A DNA stretch of 64,000 nt from G11 sp947167445 (GTDB lineage: Bacteria; Bacillota; Clostridia; Lachnospirales; Lachnospiraceae). The position numbers were made by a program, and so were the translations under genes. Where the stretch lies: positions 116,078-180,077 of the forward strand of contig CAMVID010000005.1 of NCBI GenBank assembly GCA_947167445.1, in the 5' to 3' direction. Every line of letters begins with the position of its first letter. The first letter of the stretch is position 1. Below the pieces are notes generated by a model. The model did not search any database and was not told where the DNA came from. It saw only the letters and a program-made list of their open reading frames with translations. This document shows, one piece after another, positions 8,285 to 17,361 of the stretch.

Positions 8285-8995
8285 ATGAATAACTTATACA
8301 TAGTCATGCCCGCTTACAATGAAGAAGCAAATATCGATGCCACGGTGAAAAGCTGGTACCCCATTTTAAACCTGGCAGGGGAGAATTCAAAGCTCATCGT
8401 CGCAGACAGCGGAAGCACTGACAGAACTCACGAAATATTGCTTGGACTTAAAGATTACCTTCCCAAGCTTGAAATACTTGATACCGATCACCCGGGACAC
8501 GGTCCGAAATTAATTGCCCTATATCAATATGCCATCGATGACGGCGCCGATTTGATATTCCAGACCGATTCCGACGGTCAGACCAATCCGGCTGAATTTG
8601 AAGCCTTCCTAAAGGATCTTAACGAAAACGATCTTGATGCCGTTATAGGTACCCGCCCCGTGAGAGGAGACGGCAAATCCAGAGCCTTTGTGGAAAAGGT
8701 GGTATGCATGCTCCTTGGGCTTTACTTTGGAATCAGGGTTACGGACGCCAACGCTCCCTTCAGACTTATGAAATCCGAAGTGGTGGCTAAATACTTAGGC
8801 CGCTTTGATAAGCATTACAATCTTCCGAATATAATGCTCACAACCTTCTTTGTATATTATAAAGAAAAAGTAAGTTTTAAGGAAATATCTTTTAAGCAAA
8901 GAAGCGCAGGAAAGGCTTCCTTAAATATTCCTAAGATTACAAAGATTGGTCTTCACGCCTTATCTGATTTCAGACGTTTCAAGAAAGGCCTGTAA
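8285..8995 (+). CDS. Family 2 glycosyltransferase, dolichyl-phosphate-mannose-synthase type
   Basis: 236 residues from the ATG at 8285. A longer frame from a TTG at 8231 adds residues with no family match, while MNNLYIVMPAYNEEANIDAT is the standard start. ADSGSTDRT and QTDSDGQTNP (DxD) are the nucleotide- and metal-binding blocks, and the C-terminal SFKQRSAGKASLN matches the polyprenyl-phosphate glycosyltransferase loop. It would make a polyprenyl-phosphate sugar on the inner face of the membrane, a donor for GT-C enzymes such as the convergent gene at 8953. The stop overlaps the end of that gene by 43 nt. One of the few plus-strand genes here; no strong ribosome binding site is visible. Confidence 0.8.
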   Translation: MNNLYIVMPAYNEEANIDATVKSWYPILNLAGENSKLIVADSGSTDRTHEILLGLKDYLPKLEILDTDHPGHGPKLIALYQYAIDDGADLIFQTDSDGQTNPAEFEAFLKDLNENDLDAVIGTRPVRGDGKSRAFVEKVVCMLLGLYFGIRVTDANAPFRLMKSEVVAKYLGRFDKHYNLPNIMLTTFFVYYKEKVSFKEISFKQRSAGKASLNIPKITKIGLHALSDFRRFKKGL

Positions 8996-10554
8996 TTAAA
9001 GGCCAGCACCACCATCAAAGGTGCGTAAAGGTAAAGGTATCTTGCCCTTGCCTCGAATATTGAAACAAACATTATAATAGCCAGTATTGAAAGCCTTGCG
9101 GCAATCTCCGCAGGGCTTGTTTTTTCGTCCTTTTTAAGAATGCTTAAGGACATGAGAACAAGGATTACTACCCATATAAACTGAGCTATGGTGTGGAAGA
9201 ACCTGTAGCCGAACTCTCCTGCCTTTGTACCCGTAATCTCCGGAGAATAGTATAAGTCTCTGAAAAAGGACGTAAGTATCCCATCATAGTCTGTTATGCC
9301 GCGATAGAAGGCTCCCTCATTGCCCCAGGAAAAGGTTCCGTCGTTAAAGTTTACCAGAGACTTCCTCTCCATGTGAACCAGGAACTTTCTAAGGCCCATA
9401 TCCCTTATTCTTTGTTTTGTGGCCTCAATGTCTCCGGCATTTCTTGATGCCTTGTCGGGAAAGCTTCCGGTGAAGTTAACGTCCCTCTGATCATATGTTC
9501 CGCAGGTATCAAAGTTTGCACCCATGTAAACGAAATGAGCCACGCCGTATTCCTTATCGGGGTCAAGATCCGCCCCCATAAGCTTCATGGCTCCAAGGTT
9601 TATAAGAAGGCAAATAATATAGCCAACCAATGCTCCAAGAATAATAAACATAAGGCGGTTAAGAGTAAGTCGTCTCGCCACACCCTTTGAGCCAAATAGC
9701 CTGTCTATTATCTCAACAGCCACAATGCTTATAAAGGCAAGAAGTACCGTAGGCTTAATCATGTAGCCAAAGAATGCAAAAAGCGAGGCAAGAAGCCAGC
9801 CCAAAGCATATGTGACACTGTCGTCATATTTCCTGATTATTTTTTCATATATCCAGATTATAAGGATGGGGAAAAGAATGCTGTAGGTATCGGAGTATGG
9901 AATACAAATCCAGGGATTAAGCCCGATCCACACTGCAAACACACCCCAGGCTCCCCAGGCTTTCTTCTCGCTTCCCGTAAAGATTCTCACAAGGTCGAAG
10001 GTGAAGATTCCGGAAAGGTTAACCATCATAACGCTTCCGAATACCATGGGAAAATACGTCATGCTCTCCCCTTTAAATCCAAGGAATCTGAATATCTTAA
10101 GAAGCCATGTAAGAACGGCCACAAGCATCATATTATTGGGGTGCTGTGAAAAGTAGGTATCATTTCCGACACTTCCGTCATAAAACGCGATACTCCTTGC
10201 CATCTCAGTAAGAGAGCCGCAATCCCAGCCGGTATCAAGGTATATATTTCTTGCAACAATAAGCTCAATTACAAGTAAGCCAAGACTTGCAAAGATAATA
10301 CCCATATACCTTCTCTTCTTGGGGGTCTCTTGGGAGGAGGAGATATCAGCGGATTTTTTCTTTTGCCAGAAATATATAAGGGCCGCTGCAAGAGCTATTA
10401 TGGCCACAATTACCCCATTAGAAAAAAAGCTCATATTCTTGTAGAGATAGTCAATTCGTCTGTCCCTTACGATTATAAGAGCCAAAATCCCAAGCAAAGC
10501 TGCCAGGGTTAAGTATTTAATTATTCCAAAAAGTAGAGATTTGATTTTTGCCAT
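8953..10554 (-). CDS. Polytopic GT-C-like membrane protein, paralogue of the 17358 gene
   Basis: 533 residues, about 11-12 hydrophobic segments. An extracytoplasmic loop near residue 110 has DTGWDCGSLTEMARSIAFYD, an acidic loop like those at GT-C active sites. FNDGTFSWGNEG near residue 400 recurs as FNDGTFSWYKEG in the 17358-18983 protein, and both share IKPT and a PYSDT/FYTDT motif, so they are paralogues. They resemble, from memory, a family of Firmicute integral membrane proteins of PMT type (TIGR03766-like; uncertain). Likely role is transfer of a sugar from polyprenyl-phosphate to a surface glycan. The ATG is only 12 nt after the terminator of the upstream LCP gene, with no ribosome binding site, so it may depend on read-through. 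Confidence 0.65.
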   Translation of the reverse strand: MAKIKSLLFGIIKYLTLAALLGILALIIVRDRRIDYLYKNMSFFSNGVIVAIIALAAALIYFWQKKKSADISSSQETPKKRRYMGIIFASLGLLVIELIVARNIYLDTGWDCGSLTEMARSIAFYDGSVGNDTYFSQHPNNMMLVAVLTWLLKIFRFLGFKGESMTYFPMVFGSVMMVNLSGIFTFDLVRIFTGSEKKAWGAWGVFAVWIGLNPWICIPYSDTYSILFPILIIWIYEKIIRKYDDSVTYALGWLLASLFAFFGYMIKPTVLLAFISIVAVEIIDRLFGSKGVARRLTLNRLMFIILGALVGYIICLLINLGAMKLMGADLDPDKEYGVAHFVYMGANFDTCGTYDQRDVNFTGSFPDKASRNAGDIEATKQRIRDMGLRKFLVHMERKSLVNFNDGTFSWGNEGAFYRGITDYDGILTSFFRDLYYSPEITGTKAGEFGYRFFHTIAQFIWVVILVLMSLSILKKDEKTSPAEIAARLSILAIIMFVSIFEARARYLYLYAPLMVVLAFNYRPFLKRLKSDKA

Positions 10555-10565
10555 AAAATAAAATC

Positions 10566-10590
10566 AGGGAGTCGCAGATAACGACTCCCT
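10566..10590 (-). terminator. Terminator of the exopolysaccharide operon
   Basis: Nine-bp stem AGGGAGTCG/CGACTCCCT with a 7-nt loop, followed on the minus strand by TGATTTTATTTT. It lies 15 nt past the stop of the LCP gene. The U-tract is interrupted, so read-through into the 8953 gene is possible. Confidence 0.7.
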
Positions 10591-10604
10591 TTGAATTTCA
10601 ATCT

Positions 10605-11735
10605 TTAGTTAAGATATGCCTGGGTATCGCCCTTAATCACATCGCTGTATTTGGTAATTTCCTCTGAAACCTGATAATCGGTCTCATCGAAGAGGAACCT
10701 GTGAAGCTCTTTTACGTTGCTTGCAAGGTCTACGGGAACTACGCAGCTTCCGTTGGCGCCGATGGTGCCTGAGCCTCTGAACTGCTCGAAGGGAAGTCCG
10801 TCATCAGCAACAATCTTGTACTGTGCAACTTCTCCGAGAACTGTAAGGATTTCCTCAAGGTTAAGAGATGTATAAACCTCAGGGAATACTGCCTCGGCAA
10901 TCTTGTTAAGAGATGTAACGTTAGCCTTCTTGGCCTGATCCATACAAGCCTTGATAACCTCTCTCTGACGGAAGGTTCTCATGTAGTCATCACCCTTTGT
11001 GTAACGGATACGGCAGTATGCAGTTGCCTGAAGTCCGTCAAGAAGCTGGTAACCTGTTGTAGTAACCTCTGTGTAGGGGCGCTTTAAGTTCTCAGCGATA
11101 CACATCTGGTAGTTATTAATATGCTTAATCTCTTCTTCGTCAACGTCGATCCATACACCGCCGAGAGCGTCGATAGCATCTGTAAGGCCCTGGAAACCGA
11201 CTGTTACGAAATCAGTGATATTAAGGTCAAGGTTCATGTTAAGCATCATCATTGCCTGCTTGGGACCGCCGTTAGCGTATGCTGCGTTACATTTACCATA
11301 CTTGTCGTTACCTTTGTTGAGGTAAGTATCACGGTAAACTGAGCAAAGCTTAACTTCCTTTGTGTCCTGGTTGATGGATGCAATGATGATTGTATCTGAA
11401 CGTGTTCCCTTCTCAAGAGCTCCTGTTGTGGAGTCAACACCGAAAAGGGCGATGTTGCGGTAGCCCTTAAGTGTCTCATTCTCAAGAACGGTTTCATTCA
11501 TCTTCTCCTGAATTTCACCCTCATTTAACTCTACTCTTGTAGGTGCCTCATTACTTAACACCTTAAAGATACCCTCACCGCGGATAGCCATGATAACTAC
11601 CACCAGCATCAAAAGGATAACAATAATCTCAACTCCGAGAATAATAGCTCTTTTCTTTCTCTGAGCCTCTCTCTGTCTGGGGTCATCACGACGTGCGCGT
11701 CTTCTAGGCGCAGGTCTTCTGTCCTGTGTTGCCAT
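10605..11735 (-). CDS. LytR-CpsA-Psr family glycopolymer ligase
   Basis: 376 residues. A strongly basic N-terminus (RRPAPRRRARRDDPRQ) faces the cytoplasm, followed by one span at about 30-50. The LCP domain has NIALFGVDS at about 92-100, GTRSDTIIIASI, CSVYRDTY, GFQGLTDAIDALGGV and YTKGDDYMRTFRQREVI, with the conserved Arg and Asp residues that bind the polyprenyl pyrophosphate head group. These enzymes attach secondary wall polymers or capsule from undecaprenyl pyrophosphate to peptidoglycan outside the membrane. It is the last gene of the operon beginning at 19542, 24 nt after the sugar-transferase gene, fitting an end step of assembly. Confident. Confidence 0.92.
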   Translation of the reverse strand: MATQDRRPAPRRRARRDDPRQREAQRKKRAIILGVEIIVILLMLVVVIMAIRGEGIFKVLSNEAPTRVELNEGEIQEKMNETVLENETLKGYRNIALFGVDSTTGALEKGTRSDTIIIASINQDTKEVKLCSVYRDTYLNKGNDKYGKCNAAYANGGPKQAMMMLNMNLDLNITDFVTVGFQGLTDAIDALGGVWIDVDEEEIKHINNYQMCIAENLKRPYTEVTTTGYQLLDGLQATAYCRIRYTKGDDYMRTFRQREVIKACMDQAKKANVTSLNKIAEAVFPEVYTSLNLEEILTVLGEVAQYKIVADDGLPFEQFRGSGTIGANGSCVVPVDLASNVKELHRFLFDETDYQVSEEITKYSDVIKGDTQAYLN

Positions 11736-11759
11736 TTCTTAATTCCTCCATACTGCCAA

Positions 11760-13169
11760 TTAATAAGCGTTTTTGTTGATAAAACCTTTGAAAATTGTAA
11801 GGAAGCAGATCTTGATATCGAATCCCAATGTCCAGTTCTCGATGTAGTAGATATCGTACTCGATTCGTTTCCTTATGGAGGTATCTCCTCGATATCCGTT
11901 AATCTGCGCCCAGCCGGTTAGGCCCGGTCTGACCTGATGTTTAACCATGTATCTTGGTATTTCTTCTTTGAACTTGTCTACGAAGAGCGGCCTCTCGGGT
12001 CTGGGTCCTACCAGGCTCATTCTACCAACTAATATATTGAAAAGCTGCGGTAATTCATCGATACTTGTTCGACGAAGGAATCGTCCTACCTTTGTTACCC
12101 TGGGGTCATTTCTGGTAGTCCAGGCCTTCTCCTCCTCGGAGGCTGCCTGCAGCTTCATGGTTCTGAATTTGTACATGTTGAAGTTTCTGTTGTGAAGTCC
12201 CACACGTTCCTGTTTGAAAATAATAGGGCCGCGGCTGGTGCATTTCACAAGTATCGCCACTATGATGAGAAGAGGCGATGTAATGACGATCCCGATAAGG
12301 GAACCGACAATGTCGAACAACCTCTTAACAAAGGCGTTAAAGGGGTTGGTTAAGGGAACGTATCTTATGTTGATTACCGGAAGTCCCACCAAATCCTCTG
12401 TGTAAGGCTGGCTTGGAACCAGGCTGTTGTAATCCGGGATGAATTTCGTATGGATACCTGATTTCTCACAGGTTGAAACCATCTCTTCAAGTCTGTCGTA
12501 ATCCTTAAGGGAAAGGGTAATTGCTATCTCATCAAGCTTATTCTCCGGCAGAATCTCGTAGATATTGTCGATTCGACCAAGGACCTTTACACCCTTAAAA
12601 AGTGTTCCAGCAGGAACCTCGTCATCAAGGATTCCCACACAGTCATATCCCCATTGGGGATTGTCAACGATTCTCTTTATATACTCTTCGGCTGCCCTTG
12701 AGTAGCCTACCAGTAAAACGTGTTTAATGTTGTAACCTTTACGTCTGAAGAACTTAAGGGCGTTCCTTAAGATAACCCTGAATATTGAGGTTAAGATTAT
12801 GTTTATCACGTAGAAAACAAGAATCATACCTCTGGAGAAATAGGGCTGATTTACCAAATACAAAGCAATCAGGAAAGCCGCAACTCCCGCGGTATTTGCT
12901 TTAATAATTCCCCAGATCTCGTACCTCTGCTTGGAGGTTCTTCTAGATGTATACAGGTTAAAAGCGTAATATATTATAATCCAGCCGGGAATGATGAAGG
13001 CCAGCGCATAAAAATAGGTCTCCATAGAGAGAACACCTGCGCCTTCTTCTACCTGTTCCCAGGGACTTTCAAACCAAAAGTACCATGCCAGCATATAAGA
13101 GCAAGCTGCTATGAGGGCATCAAGTACAAGGTGTATTCTGTTAAGTAATGTCTGGTTGTCCCTTATCAT
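11760..13169 (-). CDS. Initiating polyprenyl-phosphate sugar-1-phosphate transferase (WbaP/EpsE-like)
   Basis: 469 residues. Four or five N-terminal spans (about 15-130), a CoA-binding-like NAD-fold region (HVLLVGYSRAAEEYI, then LDDEVPAGTLFKGVKVLG), and a C-terminal bacterial sugar transferase domain with KRLFDIVGSLIGI, FKQERVGLHNRNF, YKFRTM, TSIDELPQLFNI and SLVGPRPE. It moves a hexose-1-phosphate from a UDP-sugar to undecaprenyl phosphate, the first membrane step of exopolysaccharide or wall-glycan assembly. Galactose or glucose is usual; the sequence does not decide. It lies 15 nt after a GT2 gene and just before the LCP ligase, so the operon has both the first and last steps. Confidence 0.92.
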   Translation of the reverse strand: MIRDNQTLLNRIHLVLDALIAACSYMLAWYFWFESPWEQVEEGAGVLSMETYFYALAFIIPGWIIIYYAFNLYTSRRTSKQRYEIWGIIKANTAGVAAFLIALYLVNQPYFSRGMILVFYVINIILTSIFRVILRNALKFFRRKGYNIKHVLLVGYSRAAEEYIKRIVDNPQWGYDCVGILDDEVPAGTLFKGVKVLGRIDNIYEILPENKLDEIAITLSLKDYDRLEEMVSTCEKSGIHTKFIPDYNSLVPSQPYTEDLVGLPVINIRYVPLTNPFNAFVKRLFDIVGSLIGIVITSPLLIIVAILVKCTSRGPIIFKQERVGLHNRNFNMYKFRTMKLQAASEEEKAWTTRNDPRVTKVGRFLRRTSIDELPQLFNILVGRMSLVGPRPERPLFVDKFKEEIPRYMVKHQVRPGLTGWAQINGYRGDTSIRKRIEYDIYYIENWTLGFDIKICFLTIFKGFINKNAY

Positions 13170-13184
13170 TTATATTTATAATCC

Positions 13185-14141
13185 TTATCCTTTGAGGCGA
13201 AGCACCATGTTCACCCACAGCATTACCTGTATCCGCAAGTAATTCTTCATATGCCTAAACCGGAAAGGAACATGCTTGTCGTAATGTTTCAGAACCATGC
13301 CCATTCCGCGAAACAGACCTTTAAAATAGGTTCCGCCAAGTCCTCGTCGGATAAAAAACAGTATTTTGATATTAAAACCAATGAAGAGAAAAGGAAGGTT
13401 TATGACCCATTGGAGAAAGGGCATGTTTTTGCCAATTACATATACGCTGTTGGCGGATGAAAGCCTTACCTTAAACTCATTGTATCTGGAACCTGAGGCC
13501 CCGCTGCCCACGTGAAGCACCTTGGCGTCCGGGTAGTACAGGTTCTTATATCCATGAATCAGTGCTCTGTAGCCCACGTCCAGATCTTCCAGGTAGGCGA
13601 AATGTGTCTCGTCAAAGAGCCCAATCTCATCGAAAATCTTTCGTCTGTAAATGGATGCGCCCCCGCAGGATGCGAAAATCTCTTTCGGGGTGTCGTAAAG
13701 CTCTTTCCTCTTGCCCTTACCTCTGGCAAAGGCCCACCCCAGGGCACAATACAAATCTCCCGCGTCATCGATTCGTCCCGGATAATCCATGGAAAGCATC
13801 TGTGGGTTCACTGAGAAAATCCGCTCATCCTTCTCGATGGCCTTAAGGAGATATTCAATGTAAGTGTTATAAGCTTTGGTATCGTTGTTAAGAAGAATCA
13901 CATATTCGGCGTCAGACGCCTTTATGCCTTCATTAACCGCCTTGCAAAAACCCGTGTTCTCCGGGAAAGCGATTACTCTCACTTCCGGATGCTTAGACAG
14001 GTATTCAAGGCTTCCGTCTGTGGATCCGTTATCCACAACAATCACTTCAAAATCGGTAACTGTCTGCAGTGCAAGACTGGCCAAACAGGTGGGTAAAAAC
14101 TTTAATCCGTTGTAGTTTGGAATTACCACACTTGCTCTCAT
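13185..14141 (-). CDS. Family 2 glycosyltransferase
   Basis: 318 residues. RASVVIPNYNGLKFLPTCL starts the fold; VVDNGSTDGSLEYL and LLNNDTKAYNTYI are the nucleotide and DxD-type sites (NND variant), and DETHFAYLEDLDVGYRAL is the acceptor ED motif. The C-terminus has a hydrophobic stretch (WVINLPFLFIGFNIKILFFI) that probably binds the membrane, common in rhamnosyltransferases of the WbbL type. It would extend the lipid-linked repeat unit begun by the transferase at 11760. Its ATG overlaps the stop of the next gene upstream (ATGA), so the two GT2 genes are translationally coupled. Sugar specificity unknown. Confidence 0.87.
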   Translation of the reverse strand: MRASVVIPNYNGLKFLPTCLASLALQTVTDFEVIVVDNGSTDGSLEYLSKHPEVRVIAFPENTGFCKAVNEGIKASDAEYVILLNNDTKAYNTYIEYLLKAIEKDERIFSVNPQMLSMDYPGRIDDAGDLYCALGWAFARGKGKRKELYDTPKEIFASCGGASIYRRKIFDEIGLFDETHFAYLEDLDVGYRALIHGYKNLYYPDAKVLHVGSGASGSRYNEFKVRLSSANSVYVIGKNMPFLQWVINLPFLFIGFNIKILFFIRRGLGGTYFKGLFRGMGMVLKHYDKHVPFRFRHMKNYLRIQVMLWVNMVLRLKG

Positions 14142-15487
14142 TCTTTAACCTTTACGCTGCAATCCGGGTCATATAAAAGCTTGTAACCCATTTTCTTTAT
14201 CCTGTGACATATTATGGTGCAGATTTTCATCAAATCTGTATCATCTTTTTGAAGTTTTATGTCATAAAATCCTGTTTTCGGGTCCTCTTTATACTCCATT
14301 CCCGTCACGTCCTTAAACACATCATATAGTTCCGGGCGAAGTTTCATACACCTTATATCGAGTAGGTCCGCATCCTGTTTAAGGGTGGCGGTGTTTCTGT
14401 AGCCGCTGTAGCCATCCTTTAAGCCTTCGAAGATGGGGGTGCCATTTTCATCCATGATGCCGCTGATTATGACACCCTTGTCATTTACGATTCTGCCCCC
14501 AATCATTCCGATATCTTCTCTGACATCAAAGATTCCGGGAATATATTTTACATCCATAAATCCAAGGTGCTTTGAGTGGGTTACTTCCGCCTTCCAGCCT
14601 AAAGTCTCCAGGGCATCTGTAAGAGCATTCTTTCCCGCCTCGTAGGCGTAAAGCTTGCTCTGGGGATTGGAGGCTGTGGATTCCTCATGGCACCTCCAGT
14701 GATAGAGAACCTTTGGAATATGGTAAACCTCCTTGAAATCCGGCATATATCTCATGACACATCTTAAGGTAACGTCATAGTCCTGAGCCCCGTCATACTC
14801 GCTTCTAAAGCCGATACTCTTAAGGTCTTCGGATTTGATTACCAAAAAATGACAGATGTAATTATTTGAAAGAAGAAGGTCCAAGTTAAAGTTTGGCTTA
14901 CGGTACACGTCATAGAATTTGGTGGCGTCACCATTACACTTATCTTCGTCTGAATAGATAAGCCCCGGCTTCTTTGTGGCTTCCGAAATAAGCTTTGCGT
15001 TCTCATATAAAGCATCGGGTGTTAAGAAATCATCATGATCAAGGAGGGCAACGTATTCACCTCTGGCCTCCTTTAATATTGCGTTGGTGTTTCCGGAAAT
15101 TCCCTTGTTTTCAGGAAGTTTAATGTATCTGACACGCCTGTCGGAAAGTTCTTCTGCTATTTCTTTAAGGCCCATAGCCTCATCTCCGGCGTCTCCGATT
15201 ATAAGCTCCCAGTTAGGGTAGGTCTGAGCCTCCACAGACTCAATCATTTCCTTAAAATACTCCTTTGGAGTGTTGTATGCAGGCACAAGGATACTGAAGC
15301 GAACGGAGTAGGAGCCCGCGTTTTTACGCTGCTTCTCAAGCTCTTCCTCACTTACGGGTTCAAATGTATAGTCATCATAGTCATGACTTTCAAGCCTTTC
15401 AGCCGCCTGTGTAAGCATGGCTTTAAGGCCGTTCTTCTTCATGTAGTTGTAGGCTTTCTTTATGTTTGTTACGTTCAATTTACTCAT
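14138..15487 (-). CDS. Family 2 glycosyltransferase, 449 aa
   Basis: Start placed at the ATG at 15487 (MSKLNVTNIKKAYNYMKK). A longer frame to 15619 only reads through a REP-like palindrome and is discarded. An N-terminal helical region (1-60) comes before the GT-A domain: RFSILVPAYNTPKEYF, IGDAGDEAMGL, LLDHDDFLTPDAL (DxD-type) and SDEDKCNG. It belongs to the rhamnan/O-antigen type GT2 group. The C-terminal part (about 300-449) repeats a short domain with GGRIVNDKGVI that is often found after such enzymes. Stop overlaps the next gene by ATGA. Only a weak GGAAG, 2-3 nt from the ATG, serves as ribosome binding site. Class is confident, sugar unknown. Confidence 0.85.
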   Translation of the reverse strand: MSKLNVTNIKKAYNYMKKNGLKAMLTQAAERLESHDYDDYTFEPVSEEELEKQRKNAGSYSVRFSILVPAYNTPKEYFKEMIESVEAQTYPNWELIIGDAGDEAMGLKEIAEELSDRRVRYIKLPENKGISGNTNAILKEARGEYVALLDHDDFLTPDALYENAKLISEATKKPGLIYSDEDKCNGDATKFYDVYRKPNFNLDLLLSNNYICHFLVIKSEDLKSIGFRSEYDGAQDYDVTLRCVMRYMPDFKEVYHIPKVLYHWRCHEESTASNPQSKLYAYEAGKNALTDALETLGWKAEVTHSKHLGFMDVKYIPGIFDVREDIGMIGGRIVNDKGVIISGIMDENGTPIFEGLKDGYSGYRNTATLKQDADLLDIRCMKLRPELYDVFKDVTGMEYKEDPKTGFYDIKLQKDDTDLMKICTIICHRIKKMGYKLLYDPDCSVKVKE

Positions 15488-15542
15488 ACTTCCACTATGG
15501 GGTATTCTTGCATCAAAGATGTGCAAGAGGATTGGTGTGCAG

Positions 15543-15629
15543 AAGGGCCGATGTGCAGAATGGGGACAGGCCCCGATTGCACCTAGAAGGTGCAATCGGG
15601 GCCTGTCCCCATTCTGCACGTCGGCCTTT
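15543..15629. repeat. REP-like palindrome 1 (two inverted units)
   Basis: Two 30-bp units (15553-15582 and 15590-15619) face each other, and the whole element makes an almost perfect stem of about 40 bp with a 3-nt loop (AGA). Unit pattern is GTGCA, GGGGACAGGCCCC, TTGCAC. It sits in the operon between the phosphoglucomutase stop and the start of the GT2 gene, where the hairpin could pause transcription or protect mRNA. Confidence 0.9.
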
Positions 15630-15636
15630 CGACCAA

Positions 15637-17361
15637 CTATATTATTGCCTTAATTGCATTCGTAAGTTCCTCGTTCTTCTTCTTTGCATCCTCAATGCTG
15701 GTTCCCTTAACACCCATGTAGAACTTAATCTTAGGCTCGGTTCCTGAAGGACGGGCGCAGCACCATGCGTTGTCCTCAAGGTCGAAGTAGAGAACGTTGG
15801 ATTTGGGAAGATTGGTCTTACCCTTCTCTCCCGTCTCAATATTAAGGGTGGTTCCCTTGTCGTAATCTCGGAATTCCTTAACCTTAAAGTCGCCAAAGCT
15901 CTTGGGAGGGTTGGCTCTTAACTTGTCCATCATCTCCTTGATCTTCTGGCTTCCTTCGATACCCTTTAAGGTGATTGCATACTGGCTCTCATTGAAGTAG
16001 CCGTACTTCTCATACATGTTAAGCATCTGATCCCAGAGGGTAATGCCCTTAGCCTTACACCATGCGGCAACTTCGCAAAGGCACATAACCGCAACAACGG
16101 CATCCTTGTCCCTTGCGTGGGTTCCTGCCAGGCATCCGTAGCTTTCCTCAAGGCCGAAGACATAGTTGTGATTCTTATTCTGCTCAAAGAGCTTAATCTG
16201 CTCTCCGATATACTTAAATCCGGTCAAAACCTCGATCTCATCTACGCCATAGTCTGTCGTTATAACATCAGCCATGTTAGTAGTAACGATGGTTTTTACC
16301 AAAGCGGGGTTAGGAGGCATGGTTCCGTTGGCCTTACGCTCCCTTAAGATGTACTCTGCAATAAGCATTCCGGACATATTTCCGGTAAAAGGTACATAAT
16401 CTCCTGACTTGGTATCGTAGCAGTAAATTCCAAGTCTGTCGGCATCGGGGTCCGTGGCAAGGACAACGTCTGCCTTCTTCTCCTTTGCCAGGCGAAGGGC
16501 ATATGTGAAGGCCTTGGGATCCTCGGGGTTAGGGTACTCGAGAGTTGTAAAGTTGGGGTCGGGATTCTCCTGCTCCGGAACCACATAAACATTCTCAAAG
16601 CCAAGCTCCTTAAGGATTCTTCTTACGGGCTTGTTACCTGTTCCGCAAAGGGGTGTGTAGACGATAACTATATCTTTTGCCACCTGCTTGATGATTTCAG
16701 GGTGGATGATCTGCTTCTTAAGTTCAACCATGTAGGCGTCATCTATCTCAGCGCCGATAACCTCGTAAAGACCAGCTTTCTTGGCCTCTTCCTTGTCCAT
16801 GGTCTTAACTGTGTGATAATCGGTTACATTGTTAACCTCAGCGATAATCTCGCCGTCTCTGGGGGTGGAAACCTGAGCACCATCCTCCCAGTAAACCTTG
16901 TATCCGTTGTATTCAGGGGGATTGTGGCTTGCTGTAACCACAATACCTGATGTACATCCAAGCTTTCTTACTGCAAATGAAAGCTCGGGAGTGGGTCTTA
17001 ATTCGTCAAAAACGTATGCCTTTATTCCGTTGGCTGCAAGGCAAAGAGCCGCAACATCGGCAAACTCGGGGCTCATACGTCTTGAGTCATAAGCAATGGC
17101 AACCTTAGGGTCCTTCTTGCCCTGCTTTAATATATAGTTTGCAAGTCCCTGGGTAGCCTTACGAACAGTGTAGATGTTCATTCTGTTGGTTCCTGCGCCG
17201 ATAATGCCTCGAAGGCCGCCGGTACCAAACTCCAGGTCCTTGTAGAATCTCTCTTCAATCTCTTTCTCATTATTTCTGATGCCAAGTAACTCTTCCTTTG
17301 TGGCATCGTCAAAGTATGAATCGTTAAGCCAAAACTCAAATTGCTTCTTGTAATCGCTCAT
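15637..17361 (-). CDS. pgcA: Phosphoglucomutase/phosphomannomutase
   Basis: 574 residues, standard for the Firmicute alpha-phosphoglucomutase branch. Phosphoserine loop VTASHNPPEYNGYKVYW at about 140-156, metal loop ATDPDADRLGIY near 310, sugar-binding GLEESYGC and phosphate-binding ARPSGTEPKIKFY at the C-terminus are all present. It converts glucose-6-phosphate to glucose-1-phosphate (or the mannose forms), supplying nucleotide-sugar synthesis for the surrounding glycan genes. Its start overlaps the upstream membrane protein stop by 4 nt (ATGA). A REP-like palindrome begins 8 nt after the stop. Confident. Confidence 0.93.
   Translation of the reverse strand: MSDYKKQFEFWLNDSYFDDATKEELLGIRNNEKEIEERFYKDLEFGTGGLRGIIGAGTNRMNIYTVRKATQGLANYILKQGKKDPKVAIAYDSRRMSPEFADVAALCLAANGIKAYVFDELRPTPELSFAVRKLGCTSGIVVTASHNPPEYNGYKVYWEDGAQVSTPRDGEIIAEVNNVTDYHTVKTMDKEEAKKAGLYEVIGAEIDDAYMVELKKQIIHPEIIKQVAKDIVIVYTPLCGTGNKPVRRILKELGFENVYVVPEQENPDPNFTTLEYPNPEDPKAFTYALRLAKEKKADVVLATDPDADRLGIYCYDTKSGDYVPFTGNMSGMLIAEYILRERKANGTMPPNPALVKTIVTTNMADVITTDYGVDEIEVLTGFKYIGEQIKLFEQNKNHNYVFGLEESYGCLAGTHARDKDAVVAVMCLCEVAAWCKAKGITLWDQMLNMYEKYGYFNESQYAITLKGIEGSQKIKEMMDKLRANPPKSFGDFKVKEFRDYDKGTTLNIETGEKGKTNLPKSNVLYFDLEDNAWCCARPSGTEPKIKFYMGVKGTSIEDAKKKNEELTNAIKAII

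Noticed and set aside
15488..15619. N-terminal extension of the 14138 glycosyltransferase frame
   Set aside because: It reads through the REP-like palindrome (the MQNGDRP-type peptide), has no family match, and the ATG at 15487 fits the fold.
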